A stretch of 64,000 nucleotides of DNA from PALSA-600 sp037142875 (GTDB taxonomy: Bacteria > Actinomycetota > Thermoleophilia > Gaiellales > Gaiellaceae). How positions within the stretch are numbered: position 1 is the stretch's first letter; each line of letters begins with the position of its first letter. The position numbers were made by a program, and so were the translations under genes. Under the pieces are notes generated by a model, which saw only the letters and a program-made list of their open reading frames with translations, had not been told where the DNA came from and made no database searches. Location: contig JBAWZV010000008.1 in NCBI GenBank assembly GCA_037142875.1, positions 34,869 through 98,868 of the forward strand, given 5' to 3'. Shown piece by piece: positions 34,366 to 43,136 of this stretch.

Positions 34366-35192
34366 GCCGCGTCGCCGCGGTCGACCTCGGAACGAACTCG
34401 ACCCGCCTGCTCGTCGCCGACGTCACGGACGGACACGTCGACGAGATCGTCCGCAGATCGGTCGTTACCCATCTCGGCGAGGGAGTCGACGCCGGGCGAG
34501 TCCTGCTCCCGTCGGCGATCGGCCGCGTGTGGAACGTGCTCGGCACCTACCGCGACGAGATCGAGGCGCTCGGGGCCATCCGGACGCTCGCGGTCGCGAC
34601 AAGCGCCGTCCGCGACTCGGCAAACGGACCCGACTTCCTCAGAGACATCGAGGTCGAGTTCGGCTTCGCGACGCGGCTCCTGACCGGCGCGCAGGAGGCC
34701 GAGCTCACGAGACGCGGAGTCGGGGCGGTCGAGCCGGGCACCTTGCTCGTCGACGTCGGTGGTGGCTCCACCGAGCTCATCCTCGGCGCGTTTCGGACGA
34801 GCCTGGACGTCGGCTCCGTTCGTCTCACCGAGCGCCACCTCCGTCACGACCCGCCGCTCCCGGCCGAGATCGCGGCGGCCGCCCACGCCGTCGCCTCGCT
34901 CCTCCCCGAGCTCGACGTCGCCTCTGCGATCGGCGTCGCCGGGACCGTCGCTCAGCTTCACGCGCTCATCGGCGAGCTCACGCTGCCGGAACTGGAGGCC
35001 GAGCTTGCACTCCTTGCGGGGCTGCCGCTTGAGCAACGCCGCCGTGTACCGGGCATGGATCCCGCACGAGCACCTGTGATCCTCGGCGGCACGATCGTGG
35101 TGATCGAGGTGCTACGCCGCTACGGGCTCGCCGAGATCGGGTTCAGCCGTCGCGAGCTCCTCGACGGCGCCGCGCTCGACGCGGCGTCCTAG
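34362..35192 (+). CDS. ppx: Ppx/GppA-family exopolyphosphatase
   Basis: 276 residues of the ASKHA-fold Ppx/GppA family. The phosphate loop VAAVDLGTNSTRLLVADV is at the start, the second loop is VDVGGGSTELILG, and VATSAVRDSANG lies between. It hydrolyses polyphosphate or pppGpp. It lacks the C-terminal HD-like domain of the E. coli enzyme, as do the short actinobacterial Ppx proteins. Coupled to the upstream membrane protein gene and convergent with the CBS gene. Which substrate it prefers cannot be read from the sequence. Confidence 0.92.
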   Translation: MSRVAAVDLGTNSTRLLVADVTDGHVDEIVRRSVVTHLGEGVDAGRVLLPSAIGRVWNVLGTYRDEIEALGAIRTLAVATSAVRDSANGPDFLRDIEVEFGFATRLLTGAQEAELTRRGVGAVEPGTLLVDVGGGSTELILGAFRTSLDVGSVRLTERHLRHDPPLPAEIAAAAHAVASLLPELDVASAIGVAGTVAQLHALIGELTLPELEAELALLAGLPLEQRRRVPGMDPARAPVILGGTIVVIEVLRRYGLAEIGFSRRELLDGAALDAAS

Positions 35193-35197
35193 CGCCG

Positions 35198-35610
35198 CTA
35201 CCCGGCGTCGGGGCCGGGCGGATCGTCTTCGGCCAGGCGACGCTGAACCGCCGAGCGCGAGAGCACCCCGACGAGGACACCGGCCTCGATCACGGGCACG
35301 CGTTGCAGGTCGGCCTCCTCAAGGAAGGCGAACGCGTCGGCAAGGGGAGTCTCGGAGTCGACGGTGGCGTTCGGCACCTCAGCGATCGCGCCTAGCAGCG
35401 TCGTGCGCGGGTCGAGACCCGTGGCGACGACCTCGCGGACGAGGGTCTTGCGGGTGATCACCCCAACGAGACGGCCGCCGTCGCAGACGAGGACAGCTCT
35501 GACCTCCGGACGGGTGAGTGCCTCGCCCGCCTCCTTCGCCGACGCGCCGATGTCGAGCGCGAGCGGGTCGGGAACCATCGCGTCGCGAACAAGCTGACGC
35601 TCCTCGACGA

Positions 35611-35614
<4 letters not shown>
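35198..35614 (-). CDS. Tandem CBS-domain protein
   Basis: 138 residues comprising one Bateman module of two CBS domains: VRDAMVPDPLALDIGASAKE with AVLVCDGGRLVGVITRKTLV, then LADAFAFLEEADLQRVPVIE with AGVLVGVLSRSAVQRRL. Such modules bind adenosyl nucleotides and regulate partners. The GTG start overlaps the stop of the glutamate dehydrogenase gene by 4 bp. An energy-sensing role on that enzyme or on nitrogen metabolism is plausible but unproven. Confidence 0.88.
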
Positions 35615-36891
<1,277 letters not shown>

Positions 36892-36919
36892 GGCGCGGAC
36901 TCTAGATGGCCCGCGTGAG

Positions 36920-37003
36920 TGCCGAGGGAGGGTCTCGAACCCCCACGCCCGCAAGGGCACTCGGTTTTAAGCCGAGCGCGTCTACCAGTTCCGCCACCCC
37001 GGC
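36920..37003 (-). tRNA. tRNA-Leu (anticodon TAA)
   Basis: Acceptor GCCGGGG pairs with CCTCGGC (one G-U). The anticodon loop CTTAAAA gives TAA. Class II variable arm, T loop TTCGAGA, discriminator A. 84 bases, no CCA. Reads TTA/TTG, so it serves the rarest leucine codons here. Confidence 0.97.
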
Positions 37004-37021
37004 AGGGTCGGCCGAAGGCTA

Positions 37022-37603
37022 CTACTCGCCAGGCATGAGCGACCCGCGTGGCGCGTCGACCGGCCCGCGATAGCGAAGCCGGTCGCGGAAGCCGGCTGCT
37101 GCGACGGCGTCGAACCGCTTGCAGACCGCGAGATGCGTCCACGCGCTGAAGACGATCGAGTCAGCAAGCGTTGCGAGCGGGGCAGCCACGATCCCGTCGG
37201 GATCGGCGGCGGCGAACCGGCGAAGCGCGGCCACCGCCTGGCGCGGCACCCGGTCACCCCACTGCACGACGACCCCGCCAAGCTGCAGGTTGCGGATCAC
37301 CTGATACTCGTTGACGGGCTGGTCGTAGATCCCCCAGCCCACCGGATCCACGTAGGCGCGCCCGGTTGTCGGCGGGAACGACGCGAACGGGTCGGGGTCG
37401 GTCGGCGGCAGCGTGGTGTACGCCGGCGACGTCGAGCCGGCGCGATAGGTCGCAAACGTGCACCCCGCCGCCTTCATCACCTTCGCCGCCTGCGCCGCGG
37501 CCGACGGACCGCGCAGCAGGAGGAACGCCAGCGCTCCCGCAGCGAGCACCAGGAGCACGCCGAGCGAGACGAGGAGTCGCGGGTGGCGTCGGAGGGCGGT
37601 CAA
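37022..37603 (-). CDS. DUF3105 membrane-anchored protein with altered motif
   Basis: 193 residues. One N-terminal membrane helix (SLGVLLVLAAGALAFLLL) precedes an extracytoplasmic DUF3105 domain. FPPTTGRAY (76-84) and NLQLGGVVVQWG (105-116) correspond to the family's usual PPTSGPHY and EHGGVVV motifs. The His residues that members normally carry there are missing (GRAY for GPHY, QLGG for EHGG). A Cys pair (C48, C137 region) remains. Family function is unknown. It sits between tRNA-Leu and the DinG-like helicase gene on the same strand. Confidence 0.8.
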   Translation of the reverse strand: MTALRRHPRLLVSLGVLLVLAAGALAFLLLRGPSAAAQAAKVMKAAGCTFATYRAGSTSPAYTTLPPTDPDPFASFPPTTGRAYVDPVGWGIYDQPVNEYQVIRNLQLGGVVVQWGDRVPRQAVAALRRFAAADPDGIVAAPLATLADSIVFSAWTHLAVCKRFDAVAAAGFRDRLRYRGPVDAPRGSLMPGE

Positions 37604-37633
37604 CAGTTCCTCGCGAGAGATTGTAGGACCGGG

Positions 37634-39490
37634 TCAGGCCGATGCAGAGATGTCCGTGCCGAAGAACGCCGCCACCGCGACTCGATCCTCGACAAGCGGG
37701 CAGTGCGGAAGAGCCGAGAGGAACGCCCGCCCGTAGGGGCGCGTCCGCAGCCGCGGGTCGAGGATGGCAACGACCCCACGGTCCTCGTGGCTTCGAATGA
37801 GACGGCCGAAGCCCTGTCGGAGCTGCAGCATCGCCGCCGGGAGCGCGAAGTCGCGGAACCAGTCCCCGCCCCGTGCCTCGACCGCCTCGCAGCGTGCCTC
37901 GTGCAGAGGATCGCCGGGGGCGGAGAACGGGAGCTTGTCGATCACAAGCAGCGAGAGCGACTCGCCGGGAATGTCGACTCCCTGCCAGAAGGTCGACGTC
38001 GCAAGCAGCACCGAGTCCACCTCTGCACGGAAGCGTTCCAGCAGCCGCTCGCGCGGAAGGTCACCCTGCACCAGCACCTCGTAGGGCACACGGCCCACGA
38101 TGCGCTGCCGCATCACATCGAGGGCGCGGTAGCTCGAGGTGAGGACGAGCGCCCGCCCGCGTGAGAGCGCGAGCAGCGCAGCCGCCTCGTCGGCAGCCCG
38201 CTCGGCGAAGCCGTCTCCGCGAGGATCGGGCATCGTGCGCGGCACGTAGAGGAGCACCTGCTCACGGAAGTCGAAGGGCGACCCGACGACCAGCTCGCGG
38301 GCGTTGTCAAGCCCAAGCCGCTGCCGGACAAACCGGGCGTCGTCGCCGGTAGTGAGCGTCGCCGAGACGAGGATCGCCGTGGGCCCTTCGCCCCAGAGCA
38401 GCTCGCGCAGCCGGAGGGAGACGTCGACGGGCGCCCACGCGATCGTGTCGGGCTCGGCCCAGATCACGCGTTCGCGCTCTCCCTCGCTCATGCACGCCTC
38501 GACCTGGCCGGCGATCGCGAGTGCCCGCCGGGAGAGCTGGTCGAGCCCCTCCCCGCGTCCATGCAGCTCGTCGGCGAGCGCTGCGAGCGCATCGACGAGA
38601 ACGAGCGCCTCCTCGACCGGAGGTTGGCGAAGCCGCCGTCGTCCGGACGGCGGGGCGATCGCTCCGATCAGACGATCGCCAGCCCGCTCGACGCGATCGA
38701 GGGCCCGACCGGGAACGGCCTCGTCGGCCTCACGGCACCCCCGCTCGATGTCCGAGGCGAACCGGCGCAGTGCCGCACGCGACACGCGGCCACCAAGCCA
38801 CGTTGCGGCGGTCTCCTCGATTCGATGAGCCTCGTCGAAGACGACCGCATCGTGGTCGGGAAGCACGCCCCCACCCGCCGAGAGATCGGCGAAGTAGAGC
38901 GCGTGGTTTGCGATCACGAGCTCGGCCTCCCCGGCACGCGCCCGGGCAGCCTCGGCGAAGCAGCTCGACAGGAACGGGCAGCTGCGTCCCGCACAGCGGT
39001 CGGCTCCGACCGCGAGCTCGGCCCAGAGTGACGCGGACGGCTCAACCGGAAGCTCGGCACGATCACCCGTCTCGGTCTCGCCGAGCCAGGGAAGGAGCGC
39101 CTCGTAGGCGGCCTCGTCGTCGGGGTCACGCAGGAGCATCTGGCCAAACCCCGCGAGCTGCTTCCGGCACACGTAGTTCTGGCGGCCCTTCAGCACAGCG
39201 ACGTGCACGGTGCGGTCGAGCGCACGGGCTGCAGCGGGGACGTCGTTTGCGAGCAGCTGCTCCTGCAGCGCCTTCGTCGCCGTTGCGATCACCACGCGGC
39301 GGCCCGACTCGAGTGCCGGGATCAGGTAGGCGAGGCTCTTGCCTGTCCCAGTACCAGCCTCAGCGAGAAGATGCTCCCCGGTTGCGAGCGCGCGCTCGAC
39401 CGCAGCCGCGAGCGTGGCCTGCTCGGCCCGCGCTTCGAAGCCGGGGAGCGTTGCGGCCAGAGCGCCGCCGGGGCTGAACGTGGGGTGCAC
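37634..39490 (-). CDS. dinG: DinG/XPD-like ATP-dependent DNA helicase
   Basis: 618 residues from GTG 39490. Walker A is AEAGTGTGKSLAYLIP, the DEAH box is VVFDEAHRIEE, and the C-terminal helicase motifs include STFWQGVDIPGE and QGFGRLIRS. Four Cys fit a 4Fe-4S cluster between the Walker motifs: YVCRKQL upstream, then CAGRSCPFLSSC. This is the YoaA/DinG branch of superfamily 2. It unwinds D-loops, R-loops or damaged DNA 5' to 3'. A longer frame (to 39664) passes through the promoter and hairpin region and is rejected. Confidence 0.92.
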   Translation of the reverse strand: MHPTFSPGGALAATLPGFEARAEQATLAAAVERALATGEHLLAEAGTGTGKSLAYLIPALESGRRVVIATATKALQEQLLANDVPAAARALDRTVHVAVLKGRQNYVCRKQLAGFGQMLLRDPDDEAAYEALLPWLGETETGDRAELPVEPSASLWAELAVGADRCAGRSCPFLSSCFAEAARARAGEAELVIANHALYFADLSAGGGVLPDHDAVVFDEAHRIEETAATWLGGRVSRAALRRFASDIERGCREADEAVPGRALDRVERAGDRLIGAIAPPSGRRRLRQPPVEEALVLVDALAALADELHGRGEGLDQLSRRALAIAGQVEACMSEGERERVIWAEPDTIAWAPVDVSLRLRELLWGEGPTAILVSATLTTGDDARFVRQRLGLDNARELVVGSPFDFREQVLLYVPRTMPDPRGDGFAERAADEAAALLALSRGRALVLTSSYRALDVMRQRIVGRVPYEVLVQGDLPRERLLERFRAEVDSVLLATSTFWQGVDIPGESLSLLVIDKLPFSAPGDPLHEARCEAVEARGGDWFRDFALPAAMLQLRQGFGRLIRSHEDRGVVAILDPRLRTRPYGRAFLSALPHCPLVEDRVAVAAFFGTDISASA

Positions 39491-39545
39491 GGACGGACAA
39501 GGGTACGGAAGCGAACGGCTATTCCCCGGCCCGCCGCGGAGTCCC

Positions 39546-39578
39546 GACGAAAAGTCCGCTGGGAGCGTGCTTTTCGTC
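39546..39578. repeat. 9-bp inverted repeat, operator-like
   Basis: GACGAAAAG and CTTTTCGTC, perfect arms separated by 15 bp, in the divergent gap between dinG and the small transcription unit. The arm centres are about 24 bp apart, so both face the same side of the helix, as for a dimeric regulator. No T-tract follows on either strand. Confidence 0.45.
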
Positions 39579-39589
39579 CGGCGCCGGCA

Positions 39590-39618
39590 TTGACCCACCC
39601 GGAAGGAGTGGCTAGATT
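39590..39618 (+). promoter_or_regulatory. Near-consensus sigma-70-type promoter
   Basis: TTGACC (39590-39595), a 17-bp spacer, then TAGATT (39613-39618). It is the best match to the -35/-10 consensus I found in the window. Transcription would start near 39625 and run directly into two hairpins and a terminator. Confidence 0.75.
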
Positions 39619-39624
39619 CTCGCC

Positions 39625-39705
39625 GTCGGATCCAGTAGGTCTTCGGACTCGCTGGATCCGGCACTCAGCCCCGGGGAGTCTTCGGACTCGCCGGGGCTGA
39701 TTTTT
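39625..39705 (+). ncRNA. Candidate small RNA or rmuC attenuator: two tandem UUCG hairpins
   Basis: The predicted transcript of about 80 bases consists almost wholly of two stem-loops. Hairpin 1 (39628-39659) has arms GGATCCAG/CTGGATCC. Hairpin 2 (39666-39699) has arms CAGCCCCGG/CCGGGGCTG. Both are capped by the same core, GTC-TTCG-GAC, a C(UUCG)G tetraloop, and both continue with TCG after it. T residues follow the second hairpin. No reading frame of note is present. The shared core means strands of the two hairpins could also pair with each other, so switching is possible. Confidence 0.6.
39666..39705 (+). terminator. Intrinsic terminator with UUCG loop
   Basis: The stem from CAGCCCCGG to CCGGGGCTG has about 14 base pairs with one G-G mismatch, closed by a UUCG tetraloop and followed by A then five T. 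It ends the short unit and lies 79 bp before the rmuC start. Confidence 0.85.
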
Positions 39706-39783
39706 GTTGCGGCACTGCCCGGCAAGCGCCCGGCTCTGCACGCATGCTCCGTCCGGCGACGTATCTACCGTTGCCCAGCTCGG

Positions 39784-41013
39784 GTGTCGATTGCGAATCT
39801 CATCGGTCTGCTCGGCGCCGCGCTCCTCGGCGCAGCGGTCACGTGGTGGTTCTCGCGCAGCAAGATCGAGTACGAGCGGCGAGCATCCGAGGAGAAGCTC
39901 GCACTCGTCCAGCGAAGCCAGGACGAGTGGGAGACACGCCTGCGCGCTCTGACGAGCGAGGCGCTCGAGAAGAGCTCCACGAGCCTCCTCGACCGGGCCG
40001 AGGAGCGGCTGCGGCCGATCCGGGAGACGCTCACGCGGTTCGATGAACAGACGAAGGAGCTCGAGCACAAGCGTGTCGAGGCAGTGACCGCGATCGGCGA
40101 GGAGCTCAAGCGCGTCGCCGAGGGGCAGGAGAAGCTCCGGTTGGAGACTGGCAACCTCGTCACCGCCCTGCGCAGGCCCGACGTGCGCGGTCGCTGGGGT
40201 GAGATGCAGCTCAAGCGCGTGGTCGAGCTTGCAGGGATGCTCGAGTACTGCGACTTCGACACCCAGGAGAGCAGCCGCGATGACGAGGGGCGGCTGCTCC
40301 GCCCCGATCTGATCGTCCGGCTGCCCGGCGGCAAGAGCATCGTCGTCGACTCGAAGGCGCCGTTCGACGCCTACGCCGACGCGATCGGCGCCGACGACGT
40401 CGACGTCAAGCGGAGGCACCTCGTCCGCCACGCGGCCCAGGTGCGTGACCACATCGCCAAGCTGGGTGCCAAGCAGTACTGGAAGCAGTTCAAGCAGGCC
40501 CCGGAGTTCGTCGTGATGTTCATCGACGAGGGCCTCTACCGTGCGGCGCTCGACCAGGACGCGTCGCTGTTCGAGACGAGCGTCGAGGCCGGCGTGATCG
40601 TCGCGTCGCCCGCGACGCTGATCGCGCTGCTCCGAACCGTCGCCTACGGCTGGCAGCAGGAGACGATCACCGCCAGCGCACGCCAGATCGCCCAGGAGGG
40701 ACGGGCGCTCTACGAGCGCATCGGTGTCTTCGCCGGCACCTTCTCGAGCATCGGTCGGTCGCTCGACAAGGCCGTCCGCGACTACAACAGCGCGGTCGCA
40801 TCCCTCGACACGAGGCTGCTCGTCACGGCGCGCAAGTTTCCCGCTCTCGGCGCGGGCAGCGGCGACCTCCCCGAGGTCGAGCCGATCGACCGGGTGACGC
40901 GAACGATCGCCGCACCCGAGCTCGAGTTCGAGGGCGGGCAGGTCGAGCTGCTGCCCTCGCCCGACGAGCCCGGCCAGGGCACCGGGAACGCCCAGCACCC
41001 CGAGCACGTTTAA
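39784..41013 (+). CDS. rmuC: RmuC-family DNA recombination protein
   Basis: 409 residues. One N-terminal membrane helix (NLIGLLGAALLGAAVTWWF), a coiled coil (residues about 27-125), then the RmuC nuclease-like domain are seen. RGRWGEMQLKRVVELAGMLE, RPDLIVRLPGGKSIVVDSKA with the PD-(D/E)xK-like Asp and Lys, and FVVMFIDEGLYRAALDQD mark that domain. RmuC limits inversions at short inverted repeats. The start is GTG. It lies downstream of the two-hairpin unit, which may regulate it. Confidence 0.94.
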   Translation: MSIANLIGLLGAALLGAAVTWWFSRSKIEYERRASEEKLALVQRSQDEWETRLRALTSEALEKSSTSLLDRAEERLRPIRETLTRFDEQTKELEHKRVEAVTAIGEELKRVAEGQEKLRLETGNLVTALRRPDVRGRWGEMQLKRVVELAGMLEYCDFDTQESSRDDEGRLLRPDLIVRLPGGKSIVVDSKAPFDAYADAIGADDVDVKRRHLVRHAAQVRDHIAKLGAKQYWKQFKQAPEFVVMFIDEGLYRAALDQDASLFETSVEAGVIVASPATLIALLRTVAYGWQQETITASARQIAQEGRALYERIGVFAGTFSSIGRSLDKAVRDYNSAVASLDTRLLVTARKFPALGAGSGDLPEVEPIDRVTRTIAAPELEFEGGQVELLPSPDEPGQGTGNAQHPEHV

Positions 41014-41041
41014 TGCGCTGACATCTTTCGAGGAGGACGAC

Positions 41042-41989
41042 GTGACCGACGTACGCGACCTGATCATCATCGGCGGCGGCCCAGCGGGCTACACCGCTGC
41101 GCTCTATGCCGCTCGCGCCGAGCTGCAGCCGCTCGTCATCGAGGGGTTCCAGTGGGGCGGTCAGCTGATGATCACGAGCGACGTCGAGAACTACCCCGGA
41201 TACCCGGACGGCGTGATGGGCCCCAAGATGATGGAGGACTTCCGCCGGCAGGCGGAGCGGTTTGGCACCGAGTTCGTGACCGACGACGTGACGAAGGTCG
41301 ACTTCTCGCAGCGGCCGTTCCGGATCCAGGTCGACCGCGACGAGCACCTCGCAAACGCCGTGATCATCGCCACCGGTGCGAGCGCCCGCTGGCTCGGCCT
41401 CGAGTCCGAGCAGCGGCTCCAGGGCCGCGGCGTGTCGGCGTGTGCGACGTGCGACGGCTCGTTCTTCAAGGAGAAGACGATCGTCGTCGTCGGCGGCGGC
41501 GACACGGCCTTCGAGGAGGCGCTCTTCCTCACCCGCTTCGGATCAAAGGTCATCCTCGTCCATCGCCGCGACGAGTTCCGCGCGTCGCAGATCATGGTCA
41601 AGCGCGCCCGCGAGCACGAGAAGCTCGAGATCCTGACGCCATACACGGTCGACGAGGTGCTCGGTGACACGTCCGTCACCGGAGTCCGACTCCGGCACGC
41701 CGAGACGGGCGAGCCGCTCGATCTCGACGCGGAGGGCTTCTTCGTCGCGATCGGCCACGAGCCGACGACGTCGCTCTTCCTCGACCAGCTCGATCATGAC
41801 GAGAACCGCTACCTCGTCACCGCACCTGGCTCAACGGCGACGAACATCCCGGGCGTCTTCGCCGTCGGCGACGTGCAGGACCACTCCTACCGCCAGGCGA
41901 TCACGGCGGCAGGGTCGGGCTGCATGGGTGCCCTTGACGCCGAGCGTTACCTGGCGGAGCTCGAGAGCCACGAGACAGCGGCCGTCTGA
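41042..41989 (+). CDS. trxB: Thioredoxin reductase
   Basis: 315-residue flavoprotein that reduces thioredoxin with NADPH. The N-terminal FAD motif is IIGGGPAGYTAALYAARA, and the redox-active CATC is in GVSACATCDGSFFKEK. A second Rossmann motif for NADPH is VVGGGDTAFEEALFLTR, followed by HRRDEFRAS. The C-terminal FAD motif is GVFAVGDVQDHSYRQAITAAGSG. The start GTG is preceded by GAGGAGG at ideal distance. 28 bp follow rmuC, so the two are probably cotranscribed. No trxA is adjacent. Confidence 0.97.
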   Translation: MTDVRDLIIIGGGPAGYTAALYAARAELQPLVIEGFQWGGQLMITSDVENYPGYPDGVMGPKMMEDFRRQAERFGTEFVTDDVTKVDFSQRPFRIQVDRDEHLANAVIIATGASARWLGLESEQRLQGRGVSACATCDGSFFKEKTIVVVGGGDTAFEEALFLTRFGSKVILVHRRDEFRASQIMVKRAREHEKLEILTPYTVDEVLGDTSVTGVRLRHAETGEPLDLDAEGFFVAIGHEPTTSLFLDQLDHDENRYLVTAPGSTATNIPGVFAVGDVQDHSYRQAITAAGSGCMGALDAERYLAELESHETAAV

Positions 41990-42012
41990 GGTCGCAGGGC
42001 TACCCTCGAGGT

Positions 42013-42447
42013 GTGCCCTTCTTCATCTGTCCGCGCTGCAAGGTTCGCCGCTCCGACGCCGACGGCCGCGAAGGCCTCTCGTCCGAGCCGCCCTCGTGCC
42101 AGAGCTGTGACTTCGGGTTCATGTTCGAGCTTCTCGAGGACTACTACCCCGCTCCGGCGACGGGCCTCCTCGTCTGTGACCAGGAGCGCCGCGTGCTCGC
42201 AACGGGCCGTGGCGTGTTCGAGCTGACCGGCTTCGACGAGCCGTCGATCCTCGGCCGTGACATCGTCGAGGCGCTCTCGTTCTCCACCATCGAGGCGATC
42301 GAGACTGTGCGTGAGTGGGGCGTGCGCAAGCTGTCGCAGCCGATCTCCGTCAAGACGCGCGCAGGCATCGCGAAGCCGGTGACAGCCGATCTCTTCCCGG
42401 CCTACGACGACGACGGCGGCATCCTCGTCGCCCTCACCCCGGCCTGA
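42013..42447 (+). CDS. Zinc-ribbon plus PAS-domain protein
   Basis: 144 residues. The N-terminal CxxC pair of pairs (FICPRCKVRR and SCQSCDFGF) forms a likely zinc ribbon. A PAS-like domain follows (TGLLVCDQERRVLATGRGVFELTGF, then EPSILGRDIVEAL). No kinase, cyclase or DNA-binding domain is present, so it may act as a small sensor or adaptor. 23 bp downstream of trxB, which suggests a redox context, and tail-to-tail with nth (1 bp between stops). Confidence 0.75.
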   Translation: MPFFICPRCKVRRSDADGREGLSSEPPSCQSCDFGFMFELLEDYYPAPATGLLVCDQERRVLATGRGVFELTGFDEPSILGRDIVEALSFSTIEAIETVREWGVRKLSQPISVKTRAGIAKPVTADLFPAYDDDGGILVALTPA

Positions 42448-42448
42448 G

Positions 42449-43126
42449 CTAGCCGACCGGAACGCGCGCCGACGGACAGAGGTCGGCGAGAACGCATGTG
42501 TCACAGGCCGGCTTGCGCGCATCGCAGACTCGCCGACCGTGCCAGATCAGCAGGTGTGGCAGCCGCGCCCAGTCCGCCTTCGGGACGAGCCGCACCAGAT
42601 CGCGCTCGATCTTGACCGGATCGTCCTCCCGCGTGAGTCCGAGCCGCTGCGAGAGTCGCCGAACGTGCGTGTCGACGACGATCCCCTGCACGTCGCCACG
42701 CTCGGCGCACACGACGTTCGCGGTCTTGCGCGCAACGCCAGGGAGGCGCAGCAGCTCGTCGAACGCGAACGGAACCTCGCCGCCGTGCCGCTCGACCAGG
42801 ATCTTCATCGTGCCCCGCAGCGCCCGCGCCTTCTGCCGGTAGAAGCCTGTCTGGAAGATGTCCTGCTCGAGCTCCTCCTGCGTAACGGCGAGGTAGTCCT
42901 CGGGACGGCGGTACTTGCGAAAGAGGGCCCCGGTGACGCGGTTCACGGTCACGTCGGTGGTCTGCGCCGAGAGCATCACCGAGATGAGGAGCTCGAGCGG
43001 GCTCGCGAACGTGAGCGCGATCCTCGCATCGGCATGCTCGACAGCCAGACGGTCGATGATGGCCCGGATCCGGTCACGCCGCCGACCGACCGGGCGCCGC
43101 GCCTCCCCCACGTAGCTCCGTGCCAT
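42449..43126 (-). CDS. nth: Endonuclease III
   Basis: 225-residue base-excision-repair glycosylase/AP lyase for oxidised pyrimidines. The helix-hairpin-helix is LLRLPGVARKTANVV with the catalytic Lys, the catalytic Asp is in VVDTHVRRLSQR, and the C-terminal 4Fe-4S cluster is C-x6-C-x2-C-x5-C (CDARKPACDTCVLADLC). The start at 43126 (MARSYVGEARRP) overlaps nothing. A longer frame through addA is a shadow. It directly follows addA, so repair genes are grouped here. Confidence 0.96.
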   Translation of the reverse strand: MARSYVGEARRPVGRRRDRIRAIIDRLAVEHADARIALTFASPLELLISVMLSAQTTDVTVNRVTGALFRKYRRPEDYLAVTQEELEQDIFQTGFYRQKARALRGTMKILVERHGGEVPFAFDELLRLPGVARKTANVVCAERGDVQGIVVDTHVRRLSQRLGLTREDDPVKIERDLVRLVPKADWARLPHLLIWHGRRVCDARKPACDTCVLADLCPSARVPVG

Positions 43127-43136
43127 CGCGCCCGCG

